A DNA stretch of 32,589 bases from Gemmatimonadota bacterium (lineage in GTDB: Bacteria > Gemmatimonadota > Gemmatimonadetes > Gemmatimonadales > Gemmatimonadaceae). Shown here in pieces: positions 19,987-28,995 of this stretch. Both the position numbers and the translations under genes were made by a program. The notes below the pieces were generated by a model, which was given only the letters and a program-made list of their open reading frames with translations, searched no databases and was not told the DNA's origin. Within the stretch, counting starts at the first letter, position 1. Every line of letters starts with the position of its first letter. The stretch lies in the NCBI GenBank assembly GCA_947461225.1, contig CANHJV010000028.1, positions 1 through 32,589 on the forward strand, given 5' to 3'.

Positions 19987-20400
19987 ATGCCTATCGTCAC
20001 CGCCACGCGACTGCTGCGCTTCAATGCGGCCCACCGCGTTCACAATCCTGCGCTCTCCGACGAGGAGAACACCCGCCTGTTCGGCAAGTGCAACAATCCG
20101 AACTGGCACGGTCACAACTACACGCTCGAGGTCTCGGTCAAGGGACCGGTCGACGAGCGCACCGGTTATGTGATCGACCTCGGGCTGTTGCGCGATACGG
20201 TGGAGCGGCACGTGGTCAGCGTGACCGACCATCGCAATTTCAATATCGACGTGCCCTACATGCAGGGGATCAACCCAACCACGGAGAATGTCGTGGTCGG
20301 CATGTGGCGTGAGTTGGAGCCGGTCGTGGCGCCCGGAAAACTGGTGCGGCTGCGCCTGTGGGAAACCGAGAATAACTATGTCGACTACGAGGGAGAGTAA
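19987..20400 (+). CDS. 6-pyruvoyltetrahydropterin synthase
   Basis: This enzyme converts 7,8-dihydroneopterin triphosphate to 6-pyruvoyltetrahydropterin, step two of tetrahydrobiopterin synthesis. The 137-residue length fits. Zinc ligands are H16 (FNAAHR) and H41/H43 in [11 protein letters not shown], and the catalytic cysteine is C35. The [11 protein letters not shown] segment, the TTENV motif and the [12 protein letters not shown] end closely follow the animal PTPS pattern, more than bacterial QueD, which has a shorter Cys-to-HGH region. ATG 19987 is chosen because the ORF-track extension runs through the structured RNA and its terminator. folE follows 4 nt downstream. A role in queuosine synthesis (QueD) is the alternative, but no other queuosine gene is present. 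Confidence 0.85.
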   Translation: MPIVTATRLLRFNAAHRVHNPALSDEENTRLFGKCNNPNWHGHNYTLEVSVKGPVDERTGYVIDLGLLRDTVERHVVSVTDHRNFNIDVPYMQGINPTTENVVVGMWRELEPVVAPGKLVRLRLWETENNYVDYEGE

Positions 20401-20404
20401 GCAC

Positions 20405-21049
20405 ATGATCCGACCGACTTTGGCGGCGAGTGTAGGCGTGGCGGCGGTCGATCCCGACGACATGGAAACGAACGGCGCCACGCAGGTGGAATTCGAGGGG
20501 CTCGTCCGGCGCCAGCTCGAAATGCTGGGTGAAGATCCCAATCGCGATGGACTGCTCAAGACACCGAGTCGCGTCGCGAAGTCGATGGCGTGGCTGACCC
20601 GTGGCTATGACCTCGATGCCCGCCAGGTCATCGGCGACGCATTGTTCGAGGAGAATCACGAGAACATGGTGATGGTGCGTGACATCGAGATGTATTCGAT
20701 GTGCGAGCATCACATGCTCCCGTTCTTCGGCAAGGTCCACGTGGCATACATCCCCAACGGCAAGATCGTGGGCTTGTCCAAGCTTCCGCGTGTGGTCGAG
20801 GTGTTCGCGCGTCGACTGCAGGTGCAGGAGCGGCTCGGCGAGCAGATCGCCAACGCGATCGACGAGGTGCTGCAGCCGAAGGGCGTCGGCGTCGTCATCG
20901 AAGCCGTGCACCTGTGCATGATGATGCGCGGCGTCGAGAAGCAGAGCTCGCGTACCATCACATCGTCGCTGCGTGGGCAGTTCCGCGACGACTCCAAGAC
21001 GCGCAGCGAATTCCTGCGGTTAGCGCACGGCCCGTCCGCGGCATTCTGA
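20405..21049 (+). CDS. folE: GTP cyclohydrolase I
   Basis: This enzyme opens GTP to 7,8-dihydroneopterin triphosphate, the first step of folate and biopterin synthesis. The protein is 214 residues from ATG 20405; the ORF-track start lies inside the preceding gene. Zinc ligands are visible as C100 and H103 in [10 protein letters not shown] and C171 in [12 protein letters not shown]. The [13 protein letters not shown] and [11 protein letters not shown] segments are typical of type I enzymes. It sits 4 nt after the pterin synthase and its TGA overlaps the SDR start (TGATG). This tight linkage points to dedicated biopterin supply, although the enzyme could also feed folate. The identification is secure. 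Confidence 0.95.
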   Translation: MIRPTLAASVGVAAVDPDDMETNGATQVEFEGLVRRQLEMLGEDPNRDGLLKTPSRVAKSMAWLTRGYDLDARQVIGDALFEENHENMVMVRDIEMYSMCEHHMLPFFGKVHVAYIPNGKIVGLSKLPRVVEVFARRLQVQERLGEQIANAIDEVLQPKGVGVVIEAVHLCMMMRGVEKQSSRTITSSLRGQFRDDSKTRSEFLRLAHGPSAAF

Positions 21050-21759
21050 TGCTCCAGGGCGCGTCGGCCGTGGTTACGGGCGCCTCACGCGGCATCGGTC
21101 GTGCCGTGGCTGGTGCGCTCGCCGCGGCGGGTGCGCGCGTGTTTCTACTCTCCCGTTCCGCTGGTGATCTCGAACAGGTCGCTACGCACATCGGGAAGGG
21201 GGCGGTCGCCGTGCCGTGTGATGTCACCAACGCCGACGCGGTGAGCCGTGCGGTCGAGGTCATCGGCGAGGGTGGGGCGGCCGGGCCGATGATCTTGGTG
21301 AACAACGCCGGCATCTTTCCGCTCGGCGCTATCGAACGTACCGATCCCGCGCTCTTCGAGCGCGCGCTGCAGGCCAATCTGGTGGCGCCCTTTCGATTCC
21401 TGCACGCATTCGTGCCGGGCATGCGGGCGGCCGGGCAAGGACACGTGATCACGATCGGGTCGGTCGCCGATCGCAGTATCTACAGCGGTAACGGCGCGTA
21501 CTCGGCCAGTAAATTCGGCGCCCGCGCGCTGCACGAAGTGCTGCGTGAGGAACTGCGAGGGAGCGGCGTCCGTGCCACGCTCGTGGCACCGTCGGCCACA
21601 GATACACCGATCTGGGATCCGATCGATCCGGATCACACGCCGGGCCTCCCGCCGCGGGCGGCGATGCTGCGCCCCGAGGACGTGGCTGATGCCGTGCTCT
21701 GGGCCGTGACCCGACCGTCCACCGTCAACGTCGACGAACTCCGCATCAGTCGGACCTGA
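21049..21759 (+). CDS. Short-chain dehydrogenase, probable sepiapterin reductase
   Basis: This is an NAD(P)H-dependent oxidoreductase of 236 residues, classical SDR type. It shows the cofactor motif TGASRGIG, NNAG, and the catalytic triad S138, Y151 and K155 (IGSVADRS, AYSASKFG). Arginine directly after the glycine motif (FLLSRSAGD) suggests NADPH. By itself it would be called a generic 3-oxoacyl-ACP-reductase-like SDR. Its overlap with folE and linkage to a PTPS make it the likely enzyme that reduces the two side-chain ketones of 6-pyruvoyltetrahydropterin, as sepiapterin reductase does. ATG 21049 overlaps the folE TGA. The SDR family is certain; the substrate is inferred from context. Confidence 0.75.
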   Translation: MLQGASAVVTGASRGIGRAVAGALAAAGARVFLLSRSAGDLEQVATHIGKGAVAVPCDVTNADAVSRAVEVIGEGGAAGPMILVNNAGIFPLGAIERTDPALFERALQANLVAPFRFLHAFVPGMRAAGQGHVITIGSVADRSIYSGNGAYSASKFGARALHEVLREELRGSGVRATLVAPSATDTPIWDPIDPDHTPGLPPRAAMLRPEDVADAVLWAVTRPSTVNVDELRISRT

Positions 21760-21843
21760 CCGGCACGTCGACCGGGATCGGTTGGTCGGCAACTCGCCGA
21801 ACCGGGCCATCGGTTGCACCTTCAGGGTAGCACGCTCGCCTGA

Positions 21844-24165
21844 ATGTCTCCATGCGCCTCTCCCGACCGACCCATGCCCGTCTTGCTGACCGAACGATCG
21901 CACCGCGCGCTTCGCACGGCCGCCTCCAGTGTCACACTGGCCCTGGCAGCCACCGTAGGCCCCTCGATGCTCGGCGCCCAGGGCGCAGTCCCCTCCGCCG
22001 CGCTCACGCCCGCCGACTTGCTCGACGTGCGGACGGTCTCGGCCGGCGACTACTCGCCCGATGGGAAGTGGCTGGTGGTGCGGATTGCCCGCCGAGGTGA
22101 CGGTTTGGGGTTTGTGGCGGCGCGCGATGGCGATCCGAGCTACACGCGCCCGGCACCGTCCCGCCTGCTACTCCTCAACACCGCGACCGGTGACACGACG
22201 GCCATCCTGAGCACGCCGCGCACGATCGGGACGGTGGCCTGGTCGGCGCAGAGTGAACGCCTCGCCATCGCCACGCGCGACACCGTTCCTCAGTTGCTGA
22301 TCTGGGATGTTGCCACTCGAAAGCTTCGCGCCCAGCCGCTCGGCGGCGCACGGCTGGCGGAGAACAGCGATCTGTCCTGGACCGACGACGGACGGCTTCT
22401 GCTGGCCATCCGGGAGCGGCACTGGTTGCATGAAGTCCGGGCGCGTTTCGATTCGCTCGTGCGGGGGCCGATCTCGGTGCAGGTCGGCACCGAACCGTTT
22501 CTCGCGTGGGACGTGCTGCGTCGACTCGGCAATCGCGCCATCGTGGTGGCGCTCACGCCCCAATCGGCGCGCCTCGATACGCTCATTCCCGCCTCGCAGA
22601 TCACGAGCTGGACGGCCTCGCCCGACGGCCAACGCCTCAGCTGGCGCGAAGACCGCAACGCCAAGACGAATTACGAGGGCGGACCGAGTAACGAATCCCG
22701 CCTGCTCACCCGTCTCAGGCGCGACAGCGATCGCGACAGCGCCGAGGTGGTGTTCGCCTCGTTGCGCGGTGTCACCGTGCTTCAGGCTGCTGACGGCGAT
22801 CGGTATGCATTTGCCCGTGACGGTGCGATCTATCTCGCGAGTCTCACAGACACGACGCCGCGACGGCTGATCGGCCCCGCGCCGCGGGCTCGCCGCGATG
22901 GTGCGCGTGGTGACAGTGCGCGCAGCAACGACGAGGAGCGCTTCACGCTCGCGGGCTTCTCGCCGTCGGGAGCAGATGTCGTCGTCTCCTCGCGCACGGG
23001 GTTGCACTTGATTCGCGTCGCTGACGGGACTCGTCGCACGATCGGGGCCGTTACCGACACGATCCGCGGGCCGCGCTTTGCCCTCGCCGACTGGAGTCGA
23101 GACGGACGCACCCTGCTCGTGAGCATGGCATCGCGCACCACCTGGAACCGCGCGCTGATTCGCGTGAACCTCGCCACCAATGTCATCGACACGCTCGTGC
23201 GAGACGGCCGCCTGTATGGTGCGCCGAAGCTGAGCCCCGACGGGGCACGCGTGGCGGTCATGATCGGTGAGAACGGCCGTCCAGCCGATCTGTGGCTCGG
23301 TGAGGCTGCGAGGTTCGTGCCGAAGCGACTGGTGGAATCCAATCCCCAATGGGCCTCACGCGCCCTTCCCAGCACGAAGCTCGTCGAGTATCTCGATGCC
23401 GACGGCCGATCGCAGTTCGGCGTGCTGACGATGCCGGCCGGTGGTGGACGCGCACTGCCCACCGTCTTCAGTGTGTACGAAGACTTCTTCGACGACAGCT
23501 TCGATGCCACGACGATGCTGCTGGCGAGTCGCGGCTACGCGGTGATGAAACCGTCGGTGACCTTCGAAACCGGCTATCCGGGCGAGGCCTGGCTGAAGGG
23601 CGTCACGGCAAGCGCCAACAAGCTGATCGAAATGGGTGTGGCCGACAGTAGCAAGTTGGGCGTGCACGGCACGAGCTACGGCGGCTATGCCACCAACCTG
23701 CTGATCACACAAACCAATCGCTTCAAGGCGGCAATCAACATTTCGGGCAAGGTCGATCTCGTGTCGTTCTATACCGACTCGCCGCGGCTTGGCGTGCGCA
23801 ACGTGAACGCCGCCGAGAAGACGCAGGATCGCATCGGTGCCACGATGTGGGAGCAGCCGCAGAAGTACGTGCAACACAGTGCCGTGATGTTCGCCGACCG
23901 GATCAAGACGCCGCTGCTGCTGGTAACGGGTGGCGAAGACCACAATGTGCCGGCGATCAACACGCGTGAGATGTATTTCGCGCTGCGTCGGCTGGGCAAG
24001 CCGGTGGAGTGGGTGAACTACACGAACGGTGGGCACGGCATTCCCATGACGAACGCCGCCGAGTTTGCCGATTGGCACAACCGGCTGCTCGGGTGGTACG
24101 ACCGGTATCTGAAGCCGGCAACGGCCACCGTCCCGGCGTCGGAACAGCAGCACCTTCTTCGTTAG
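21844..24165 (+). CDS. Exported S9-family prolyl oligopeptidase-like serine peptidase
   Basis: This is a predicted peptidase of 773 residues (763 if ATG 21874 is used). The N-terminus has a basic stretch, a hydrophobic core (SSVTLALAATVGPSM) and a likely cleavage after LGAQG, so it is probably periplasmic. Residues ~55-530 hold WD40-like beta-propeller blades (DYSPDGKWLVVRIARR, LSPDGARVAVMIG). The C-terminal alpha/beta hydrolase carries the triad: S611 in HGTSYGGYA, D699 in GGEDHNVP and H731 in NGGHGIP. The arrangement is that of dipeptidyl/acylaminoacyl peptidases of family S9, which cleave short peptides. The next gene starts 8 nt downstream. The family is secure; the substrate is unknown. 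Confidence 0.9.
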   Translation: MSPCASPDRPMPVLLTERSHRALRTAASSVTLALAATVGPSMLGAQGAVPSAALTPADLLDVRTVSAGDYSPDGKWLVVRIARRGDGLGFVAARDGDPSYTRPAPSRLLLLNTATGDTTAILSTPRTIGTVAWSAQSERLAIATRDTVPQLLIWDVATRKLRAQPLGGARLAENSDLSWTDDGRLLLAIRERHWLHEVRARFDSLVRGPISVQVGTEPFLAWDVLRRLGNRAIVVALTPQSARLDTLIPASQITSWTASPDGQRLSWREDRNAKTNYEGGPSNESRLLTRLRRDSDRDSAEVVFASLRGVTVLQAADGDRYAFARDGAIYLASLTDTTPRRLIGPAPRARRDGARGDSARSNDEERFTLAGFSPSGADVVVSSRTGLHLIRVADGTRRTIGAVTDTIRGPRFALADWSRDGRTLLVSMASRTTWNRALIRVNLATNVIDTLVRDGRLYGAPKLSPDGARVAVMIGENGRPADLWLGEAARFVPKRLVESNPQWASRALPSTKLVEYLDADGRSQFGVLTMPAGGGRALPTVFSVYEDFFDDSFDATTMLLASRGYAVMKPSVTFETGYPGEAWLKGVTASANKLIEMGVADSSKLGVHGTSYGGYATNLLITQTNRFKAAINISGKVDLVSFYTDSPRLGVRNVNAAEKTQDRIGATMWEQPQKYVQHSAVMFADRIKTPLLLVTGGEDHNVPAINTREMYFALRRLGKPVEWVNYTNGGHGIPMTNAAEFADWHNRLLGWYDRYLKPATATVPASEQQHLLR

Positions 24166-24173
24166 CCACACGT

Positions 24174-24830
24174 ATGCAACGCGATCTGCTCGACGCCCTG
24201 CGCTGTCCCGGCACGCACGAAGAAAGTTGGCTGGTGGCCATGGTGCTGGAAGCCAGTGGTGCCACGCTCCTTGTGGCGGAACTCGCCTGTCCGGTGTGCG
24301 GTGCGGAGTTCCGGATCGACGACGGCGTGGCGCACTTCGCGGGGCTCCCACCACTCGCGCCGCACCCGCTCGCGTTGTCGTCCGAGCCGGTCACCAGCGA
24401 CATGGTGCTGCGACTGGCGGCACTGTTGGGTGTGGCTGAGAGCCAACTCCCGGTGGGACTGGTGGGCCGCTACGCGACGGCCAGTGGCATGCTCGCGTCG
24501 TTCGTGTCGGCACCGCAGTTGCTGATCAACAGTGGCCCGGGGATTCCCGGGCCAGACGTCTCACGCATCGTGGTGGCCGATCGGCTCCCGCTTGGCGTGG
24601 AAACGCTGGCCGCGATCGCGGTCGATGCGGCCCATGCCACGCCCCCGTTTCTCGAGAGTGCCGCGCGGGCGCTGCGTATCGGCGGGCACCTCGTGGCGCC
24701 GGCGGATGCGCCGGTCCCCGCGGGGATGCGCGAACTCGCGCGCGACGCGACCGAATGGGTCGCCGAAACGACAACGCGCGCCAGCGGGCTCGTGGAGCTC
24801 CGCCGACGCGCGCCCGATTCCGTCGGCTAG
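24174..24830 (+). CDS. Zinc-ribbon plus methyltransferase-like protein of unknown function
   Basis: This 218-residue protein starts at ATG 24174, 8 nt after the peptidase gene. The N-terminal ~50 residues resemble a Trm112-like zinc ribbon (LRCPGTHEE, LACPVCGAEFRIDDGVAHF). Only three cysteines are seen, so a histidine may complete the site. The C-terminal part (FLESAARALRIGGHLVAPAD) looks like the late strands of a class I SAM methyltransferase. The glycine-rich SAM-binding motif I is not visible. It may be a degenerate methyltransferase or a partner subunit. It ends 3 nt from the convergent ligase gene. The coding call is firm; the function is not assigned. Confidence 0.6.
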   Translation: MQRDLLDALRCPGTHEESWLVAMVLEASGATLLVAELACPVCGAEFRIDDGVAHFAGLPPLAPHPLALSSEPVTSDMVLRLAALLGVAESQLPVGLVGRYATASGMLASFVSAPQLLINSGPGIPGPDVSRIVVADRLPLGVETLAAIAVDAAHATPPFLESAARALRIGGHLVAPADAPVPAGMRELARDATEWVAETTTRASGLVELRRRAPDSVG

Positions 24831-24833
24831 CGC

Positions 24834-26714
24834 TTACTCCTCGTACAGCCCGTCGATGAGCGGCTTGTATGTCTTGTCGATCACGCGGCGTTTGACCTTG
24901 AGCGTCGGCGTGAGTTCGCCGCGCTCCACGCTGAAGTCGTGTTCCAGCAGCGCGACCTTCTTTGGTGTCTCGTAGCTCGCCAAGGCCGCCAGCTGCGTCT
25001 TCACTTCCTTTTCCATCTTCGCATTGATCGTCGGCATCGCCAGCAACTCGGCGCGGCTCGTCCACACGATACTCTGCGAGGCGGCCCACTTCTCGAGCTG
25101 GTCCCAGTTCGGCACGATGAGCACGACCGGGAATTTGCGCTTGTCGCCGATCATCACGGCTTGGGACACGTACTTGTTCGTCCGGAGCATGTTCTCGATC
25201 GGCTGCGGTGCAATGTTCTTGCCGCCCGCCGTCACGATGATGTCTTTCTTGCGATCGGTGATGCGCAGGAATCCGTCGGAAAGTTCACCGATATCACCGG
25301 TGTGGAACCATCCCTCCTCATCGATGGCGTCCTTGGTCGCCTCGGGATGGTTGTAGTAGCCGCGCATGATGTGCGGGCCCCGCGAGAGAATCTCGCCGTC
25401 GGCCGCGATCATCACTTCCACACCGGGGATCGGACGGCCAACGCTGCCGAGTCGATAGTGTTGGAAGGTGTTGGTCGAGATCACCGGCGAGGTTTCCGTG
25501 AGGCCGTAGCCTTCCAGGATGACGAGGCCGGCCGAGTAGAAAAACTTCGCGATGTCGGGCGAGAGCGGCGCGCCACCGGACACGAAGAAACGCAGATTTC
25601 CGCCCGTCCGCTCCTTGAGCTTCGAGAAGACCAGCTTCTGTGCAAGGGCGTACTGCATCGCGAGCAGGCCGGAGGGCTCCCGTCCCGCCAACTTCTCGTC
25701 GGCCCATTTCTCCCCGACGGCCTTCGCCCAAAGGAAGATGCGCTTCTTGATCGCGCCGCCGGCAACGGCGTTTTCCACCACGCGCGCGTAGATCTTCTCG
25801 TACAGACGCGGCACCGACATCATCATCGTCGGCTTCACTTCGCTCATGTTCACCGGCACCGTGTCGATCGACTCGGCGTATGCAATGCGAACGCCGTACG
25901 CGAACAGGAAGTAGTCGCCGGTGCGTTCGAAAATGTGGCTGAGCGGAAGGAAACTCAGGGCGAGGTCGCTCGTGCTCACCTGCAGTGACGTCTTCGTGGC
26001 GATGACGTTCGAGTACAGGTTGTCCTGTGTCAGCATCACGCCTTTCGGATTGCCCGTCGTGCCCGATGTGTAGATCAGCGTCACCAGCTGATCGGGCGTC
26101 ACCGCCAACGCATCACGCTTGAACGTCGTAGCGCGCTCGGCGTTGTCGAGGGCCGCCCCCTTGGCTTCGATGTCGGCGAGGGTGAAGTCGCAGCCGTCGG
26201 CCTTGGTGGCCGAGAATCCGATGATCCATTGCAGCCCCGGCACTTCACTGCGGATCGACGCGACCTTCTTCGCCTGATCGGCGTTCGACACGAAGATGGC
26301 ACGCGCGCCCGAATCGTTCAGCAGATAGGGCAGCTGATCGGCGGGGAGCGTGGGATAGATCGGGACGTCAGTGATCGCGCTGCAGATGCAGGCATAGTCC
26401 GCGATCAACCACTCGGGGCGGTTCTCCGACAGAATCGCCACGCGCTCCTGCGCCACGATGCCGATGTCGGCGAGGCCGAGCGCCGTACGGCGCACGCGCT
26501 CCATGATCGTGCGGTGGGACATCGGCTCCCACACACCACGCACCTTCGTACTCAGCGCGTCGGCGCGGTCGAATCGCTCGACGGCGTCGAAGAACAGCGC
26601 GTTGATCGTGCCGTGTGGCGGCCGCGGGCCGCCGGACGCATAGCGTGACGAGGCAGGGAGGCCGTTCATCGTCACGTTCAGGGCAGGGTTGGAATCAGCC
26701 GCGACCGAAGTCAT
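24834..26714 (-). CDS. fadD: Long-chain fatty acid-CoA ligase (AMP-forming)
   Basis: This adenylate-forming enzyme activates long-chain fatty acids to acyl-CoA for degradation or lipid synthesis, usually at the inner membrane. It has 626 residues. Visible motifs are the ATP/AMP loop YTSGTTGNPKG, the A5 motif GYGLTETSP, the GWFHTGDIG motif, the DRKKDIIVTAGGKNI hinge and the C-terminal GELTPTLKVKRR lysine region. The eukaryotic-like size and LPLSHIFERTGDY segment match the long-chain group. Two starts are six bases apart; ATG 26714 is preferred because GGAG lies 6 nt upstream of it, while it abuts the first ATG at 26720. It has no same-strand neighbour nearby. Chain-length preference cannot be read. 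Confidence 0.9.
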   Translation of the reverse strand: MTSVAADSNPALNVTMNGLPASSRYASGGPRPPHGTINALFFDAVERFDRADALSTKVRGVWEPMSHRTIMERVRRTALGLADIGIVAQERVAILSENRPEWLIADYACICSAITDVPIYPTLPADQLPYLLNDSGARAIFVSNADQAKKVASIRSEVPGLQWIIGFSATKADGCDFTLADIEAKGAALDNAERATTFKRDALAVTPDQLVTLIYTSGTTGNPKGVMLTQDNLYSNVIATKTSLQVSTSDLALSFLPLSHIFERTGDYFLFAYGVRIAYAESIDTVPVNMSEVKPTMMMSVPRLYEKIYARVVENAVAGGAIKKRIFLWAKAVGEKWADEKLAGREPSGLLAMQYALAQKLVFSKLKERTGGNLRFFVSGGAPLSPDIAKFFYSAGLVILEGYGLTETSPVISTNTFQHYRLGSVGRPIPGVEVMIAADGEILSRGPHIMRGYYNHPEATKDAIDEEGWFHTGDIGELSDGFLRITDRKKDIIVTAGGKNIAPQPIENMLRTNKYVSQAVMIGDKRKFPVVLIVPNWDQLEKWAASQSIVWTSRAELLAMPTINAKMEKEVKTQLAALASYETPKKVALLEHDFSVERGELTPTLKVKRRVIDKTYKPLIDGLYEE

Positions 26715-26828
26715 CGCCATCTCCGACTGGAGCGAAAGGCAGGGCAGAGGCGCATCGGTGGAACGAACCGGAGCGACGCGAGGTGGGATGCATTGAAATT
26801 GCTCCCGGACGTCGTCTGGCGGGAGTCC

Positions 26829-27674
26829 TCAGGACGATCCGGACCCACGACGAACGGGGGCCGTCAGCCGAATCGGCGATCCCTTGAGCGACTTCCCCTT
26901 ATACGTGACCGTGGCGCGAACCACGACGGATTCCACCGCCGCACCCGTTGGAAACTGAAGCGCGCGGACGCGCACCCGCCGTCCGGCAACGCCGCTGTCG
27001 TCGGTGGTATCCATCGTGCTGGCCCGGCCTTGATCATCCACGAGGTACGCCGCGGCCATGGTGTCGTTGGTCGGATTCGCCGGCGTCAGCAACTGAAAGC
27101 GCACCGGCCACGATCGCGCCGGCGTGGCGGCACCGGACTCGAGGTGCACGACCCTCGCGGTGAGCGCCGAGGTCGTATTCTTATCGGTCCCGGTGCGTCC
27201 GGTATCCGGCAGACTGGTACCGAGGATCGTCGTCAGGCTGGTTCCGCTGACAGAATCCGGACGCGTGACGATCCGCAACATCCGAAGGACCTGCAGCGAG
27301 CTGCCAATGCGAGCGGCAACGCGCTTGTCGCCGCTCACCAGCTTCCTCGCGACGACCCGACCCGTGGCAGAATCGATCGCGAGTGCCGAGTCGATGTTGA
27401 AGTCGGCGTATAAATACCGCGGCTTGGCGTCGTCGATCACGTCACCGCGCACGTTGAACACGCGGGCGCGCACCGGCGCCACGATGCCATCGATGTTGCG
27501 CAGCGTATCGCCCACGACCACCGATGGTGACGGGAGGGGATCCAGTTCGATGGCCGCGGCTTCGTTCGGACCGAGACCCACCTCGGCGCACGCCGTGCCG
27601 ACGCCGGTGGCGGCGAGGACGGCCGTGATGACAAGGGCACTCGCGCGACGACGCGCGCGCACGGACGATGTCAC
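26829..27674 (-). CDS. Exported protein with Ig-like/beta domains
   Basis: This is an exported protein of 281 residues with an unrecognised family. Arginines at the N-terminus, a hydrophobic stretch (ALVITAVLAATGVG) and a cysteine in GTACAEVG suggest a signal peptide and possibly a lipoprotein, although the lipobox is poor. The mature chain is beta-rich with Ig-like features of surface proteins: VVGDTLRNIDG, RVFNVRGDVIDDAKPRY, an IDSATGRVVARKLVSGD segment and VVVRATVTYKGKS. The GTG start at 27674 overlaps the parA stop (GTGA), so it is translated with parA. The C-terminus ends in a polar tail. A role in adhesion or envelope structure is possible but not shown. Confidence 0.65.
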   Translation of the reverse strand: MTSSVRARRRASALVITAVLAATGVGTACAEVGLGPNEAAAIELDPLPSPSVVVGDTLRNIDGIVAPVRARVFNVRGDVIDDAKPRYLYADFNIDSALAIDSATGRVVARKLVSGDKRVAARIGSSLQVLRMLRIVTRPDSVSGTSLTTILGTSLPDTGRTGTDKNTTSALTARVVHLESGAATPARSWPVRFQLLTPANPTNDTMAAAYLVDDQGRASTMDTTDDSGVAGRRVRVRALQFPTGAAVESVVVRATVTYKGKSLKGSPIRLTAPVRRGSGSS

Positions 27675-28438
27675 GCGAAGCGCTCCGCCAGCCGCGTCGC
27701 GATGTTCACGTAGGCCTGGCTCGCCGCATCAGCCGGATTCCGCAGGACGACCGGCTGACCGGCGGAGAACGCATCGGCCGTGGCCGGCGTGCGAGGAATC
27801 GGGGTGTCGAACACGAGATGCTGCGGGAGGTGTTCGCGTACGTAGTGCACGACGCGTTCCGACGCCGGATTCCCCGGCTCGAACATCGTGAGCAGGATGC
27901 CTTCGAGCGTAAGCTCGTCGTTGCTGCTGATCACGTCCTGAATCGCCCGCAGAATTTGCGGAGTGGTCTGCAACGCGAGCGGTTCGCACTGCAACGGCAC
28001 GACCACGTGCTGACTGGCCGCCAGCACGCGACGGGTGACGGCACCGAGCCCCGGCGGTGTGTCCACCACGACCACGTGACACCGTTCGCGGGCCATGGCG
28101 AGCAGATCCGCCAGCACGGTGCTTTCACCAACGCGGTGCTGAAAGTCCGAGTGATCGGCCGACTCGCTCACGCTGCCCGCGAGGATGACGCGCAGCCACG
28201 GTAGGGCGGTGGGCAGAATCACTTCGCGCAGGGACTTCTCGCCCCGCAGGTAGTCGTCGAACCCGACCGTGGGGTGGCCGCGTCGCAATCCCACGCCATA
28301 GCGCACGGCCCCTTGCGGGTCGGCGTCGATCAGCAGCGTCTTGAGCCCGCGGCGCGCGAACGCGACCGCCAGATTTACGGCCGTGGTCGTCTTGCCGACA
28401 CCACCCTTCTGACTCACGATCGAGAGCACGCGTCCCAC
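27671..28438 (-). CDS. ParA/Soj-family ATPase
   Basis: This is a deviant-Walker ATPase of 255 residues, related to chromosome and cargo-positioning ParA proteins. It shows the P-loop KGGVGKTTT with signature K11 and K16, the switch I-like LIDADPQG and the VVVDTPPG Walker B region. ATP-dependent dimers of this family bind DNA or membranes. GTG 28438 is preferred to the upstream ATGs (28474, 28468): it has GAGGG 6 nt before it, lies 1 nt after the TPR stop, and gives the usual short N-terminus MGRVLSIVSQKGG. No parB or parS is seen nearby, so it is an orphan and more likely positions a protein cargo than segregates the chromosome. It is coupled to the TPR gene upstream and the exported protein downstream. 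Confidence 0.88.
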   Translation of the reverse strand: MGRVLSIVSQKGGVGKTTTAVNLAVAFARRGLKTLLIDADPQGAVRYGVGLRRGHPTVGFDDYLRGEKSLREVILPTALPWLRVILAGSVSESADHSDFQHRVGESTVLADLLAMARERCHVVVVDTPPGLGAVTRRVLAASQHVVVPLQCEPLALQTTPQILRAIQDVISSNDELTLEGILLTMFEPGNPASERVVHYVREHLPQHLVFDTPIPRTPATADAFSAGQPVVLRNPADAASQAYVNIATRLAERFA

Positions 28439-28439
28439 G

Positions 28440-28943
28440 TCAGCCCTCGTCGGTGTAGGCCGATCCATCGTCATCGCCGGAGGGCGCTGATGGATCCTGA
28501 TACTGGCCGTCGGCATCGTCCGCGGCACCCTGCAACTGCGCGAGCGTGCGCTCGGCGTGGGCACGGAATCGTGCGGACGTCGGATCCTGCTCGGTGCTGC
28601 AGTGGAGGAACGACTCGAGATGCATCGCGGCGTGCGCCGTGTCGCCCCGCTTCAGGAGCAGAAACGCCAGCCCGTAGTGGGCCCCCGGCGATTCTGCATC
28701 GAGCTGCAGGGCGCGACGATACGACCGAATGGCCTCTTCGGGCTGCCCGGTCTTCGAGAACGCGATAGCGATGTTCTGCAACACGCCGAGGTCGTCAGGC
28801 CGCTCGCGCAGGGCGAGACGATACGACGTCAGAGCGTTTGCATAATCGCCGCGCGACTCAAGATCGAGCGCTTCAGCCAGGAAGTCCGTGGGGCGCGGAT
28901 TGCGTCCGGACGAACCGCCCACGAGACGGCGCCACCAAGTCAT
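28440..28943 (-). CDS. TPR-repeat protein
   Basis: This is a predicted 167-residue scaffold protein from ATG 28943; the longer ORF-track form reads through the promoter. After a basic start (MTWWRRLVGGSSGRN), residues ~25-140 form about three tetratricopeptide repeats (DYANALTSYRLALRERPDD, QPEEAIRSYRRALQLDAES, DTAHAAMHLESFLHCSTEQD). TPRs bind partner proteins. The tail is acidic and disordered (ending GDDDGSAYTDEG). It is the first gene of the parA unit, with 1 nt between its stop and the parA GTG. It may be the adaptor or cargo for the ParA. No signal peptide is seen. The partner is unknown. Confidence 0.75.
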   Translation of the reverse strand: MTWWRRLVGGSSGRNPRPTDFLAEALDLESRGDYANALTSYRLALRERPDDLGVLQNIAIAFSKTGQPEEAIRSYRRALQLDAESPGAHYGLAFLLLKRGDTAHAAMHLESFLHCSTEQDPTSARFRAHAERTLAQLQGAADDADGQYQDPSAPSGDDDGSAYTDEG

Positions 28944-28995
28944 GCGCTCGCAGTGGATCGGAGGAAGAAAAAAGGAGAGCGACGATCGATGCGCT

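Noticed and set aside
22168-23349. A 393-residue minus-strand ORF inside the S9 peptidase gene
   Set aside because: It lies wholly within a gene with propeller blades and a catalytic triad in the other frame; the antisense product has no recognisable features.
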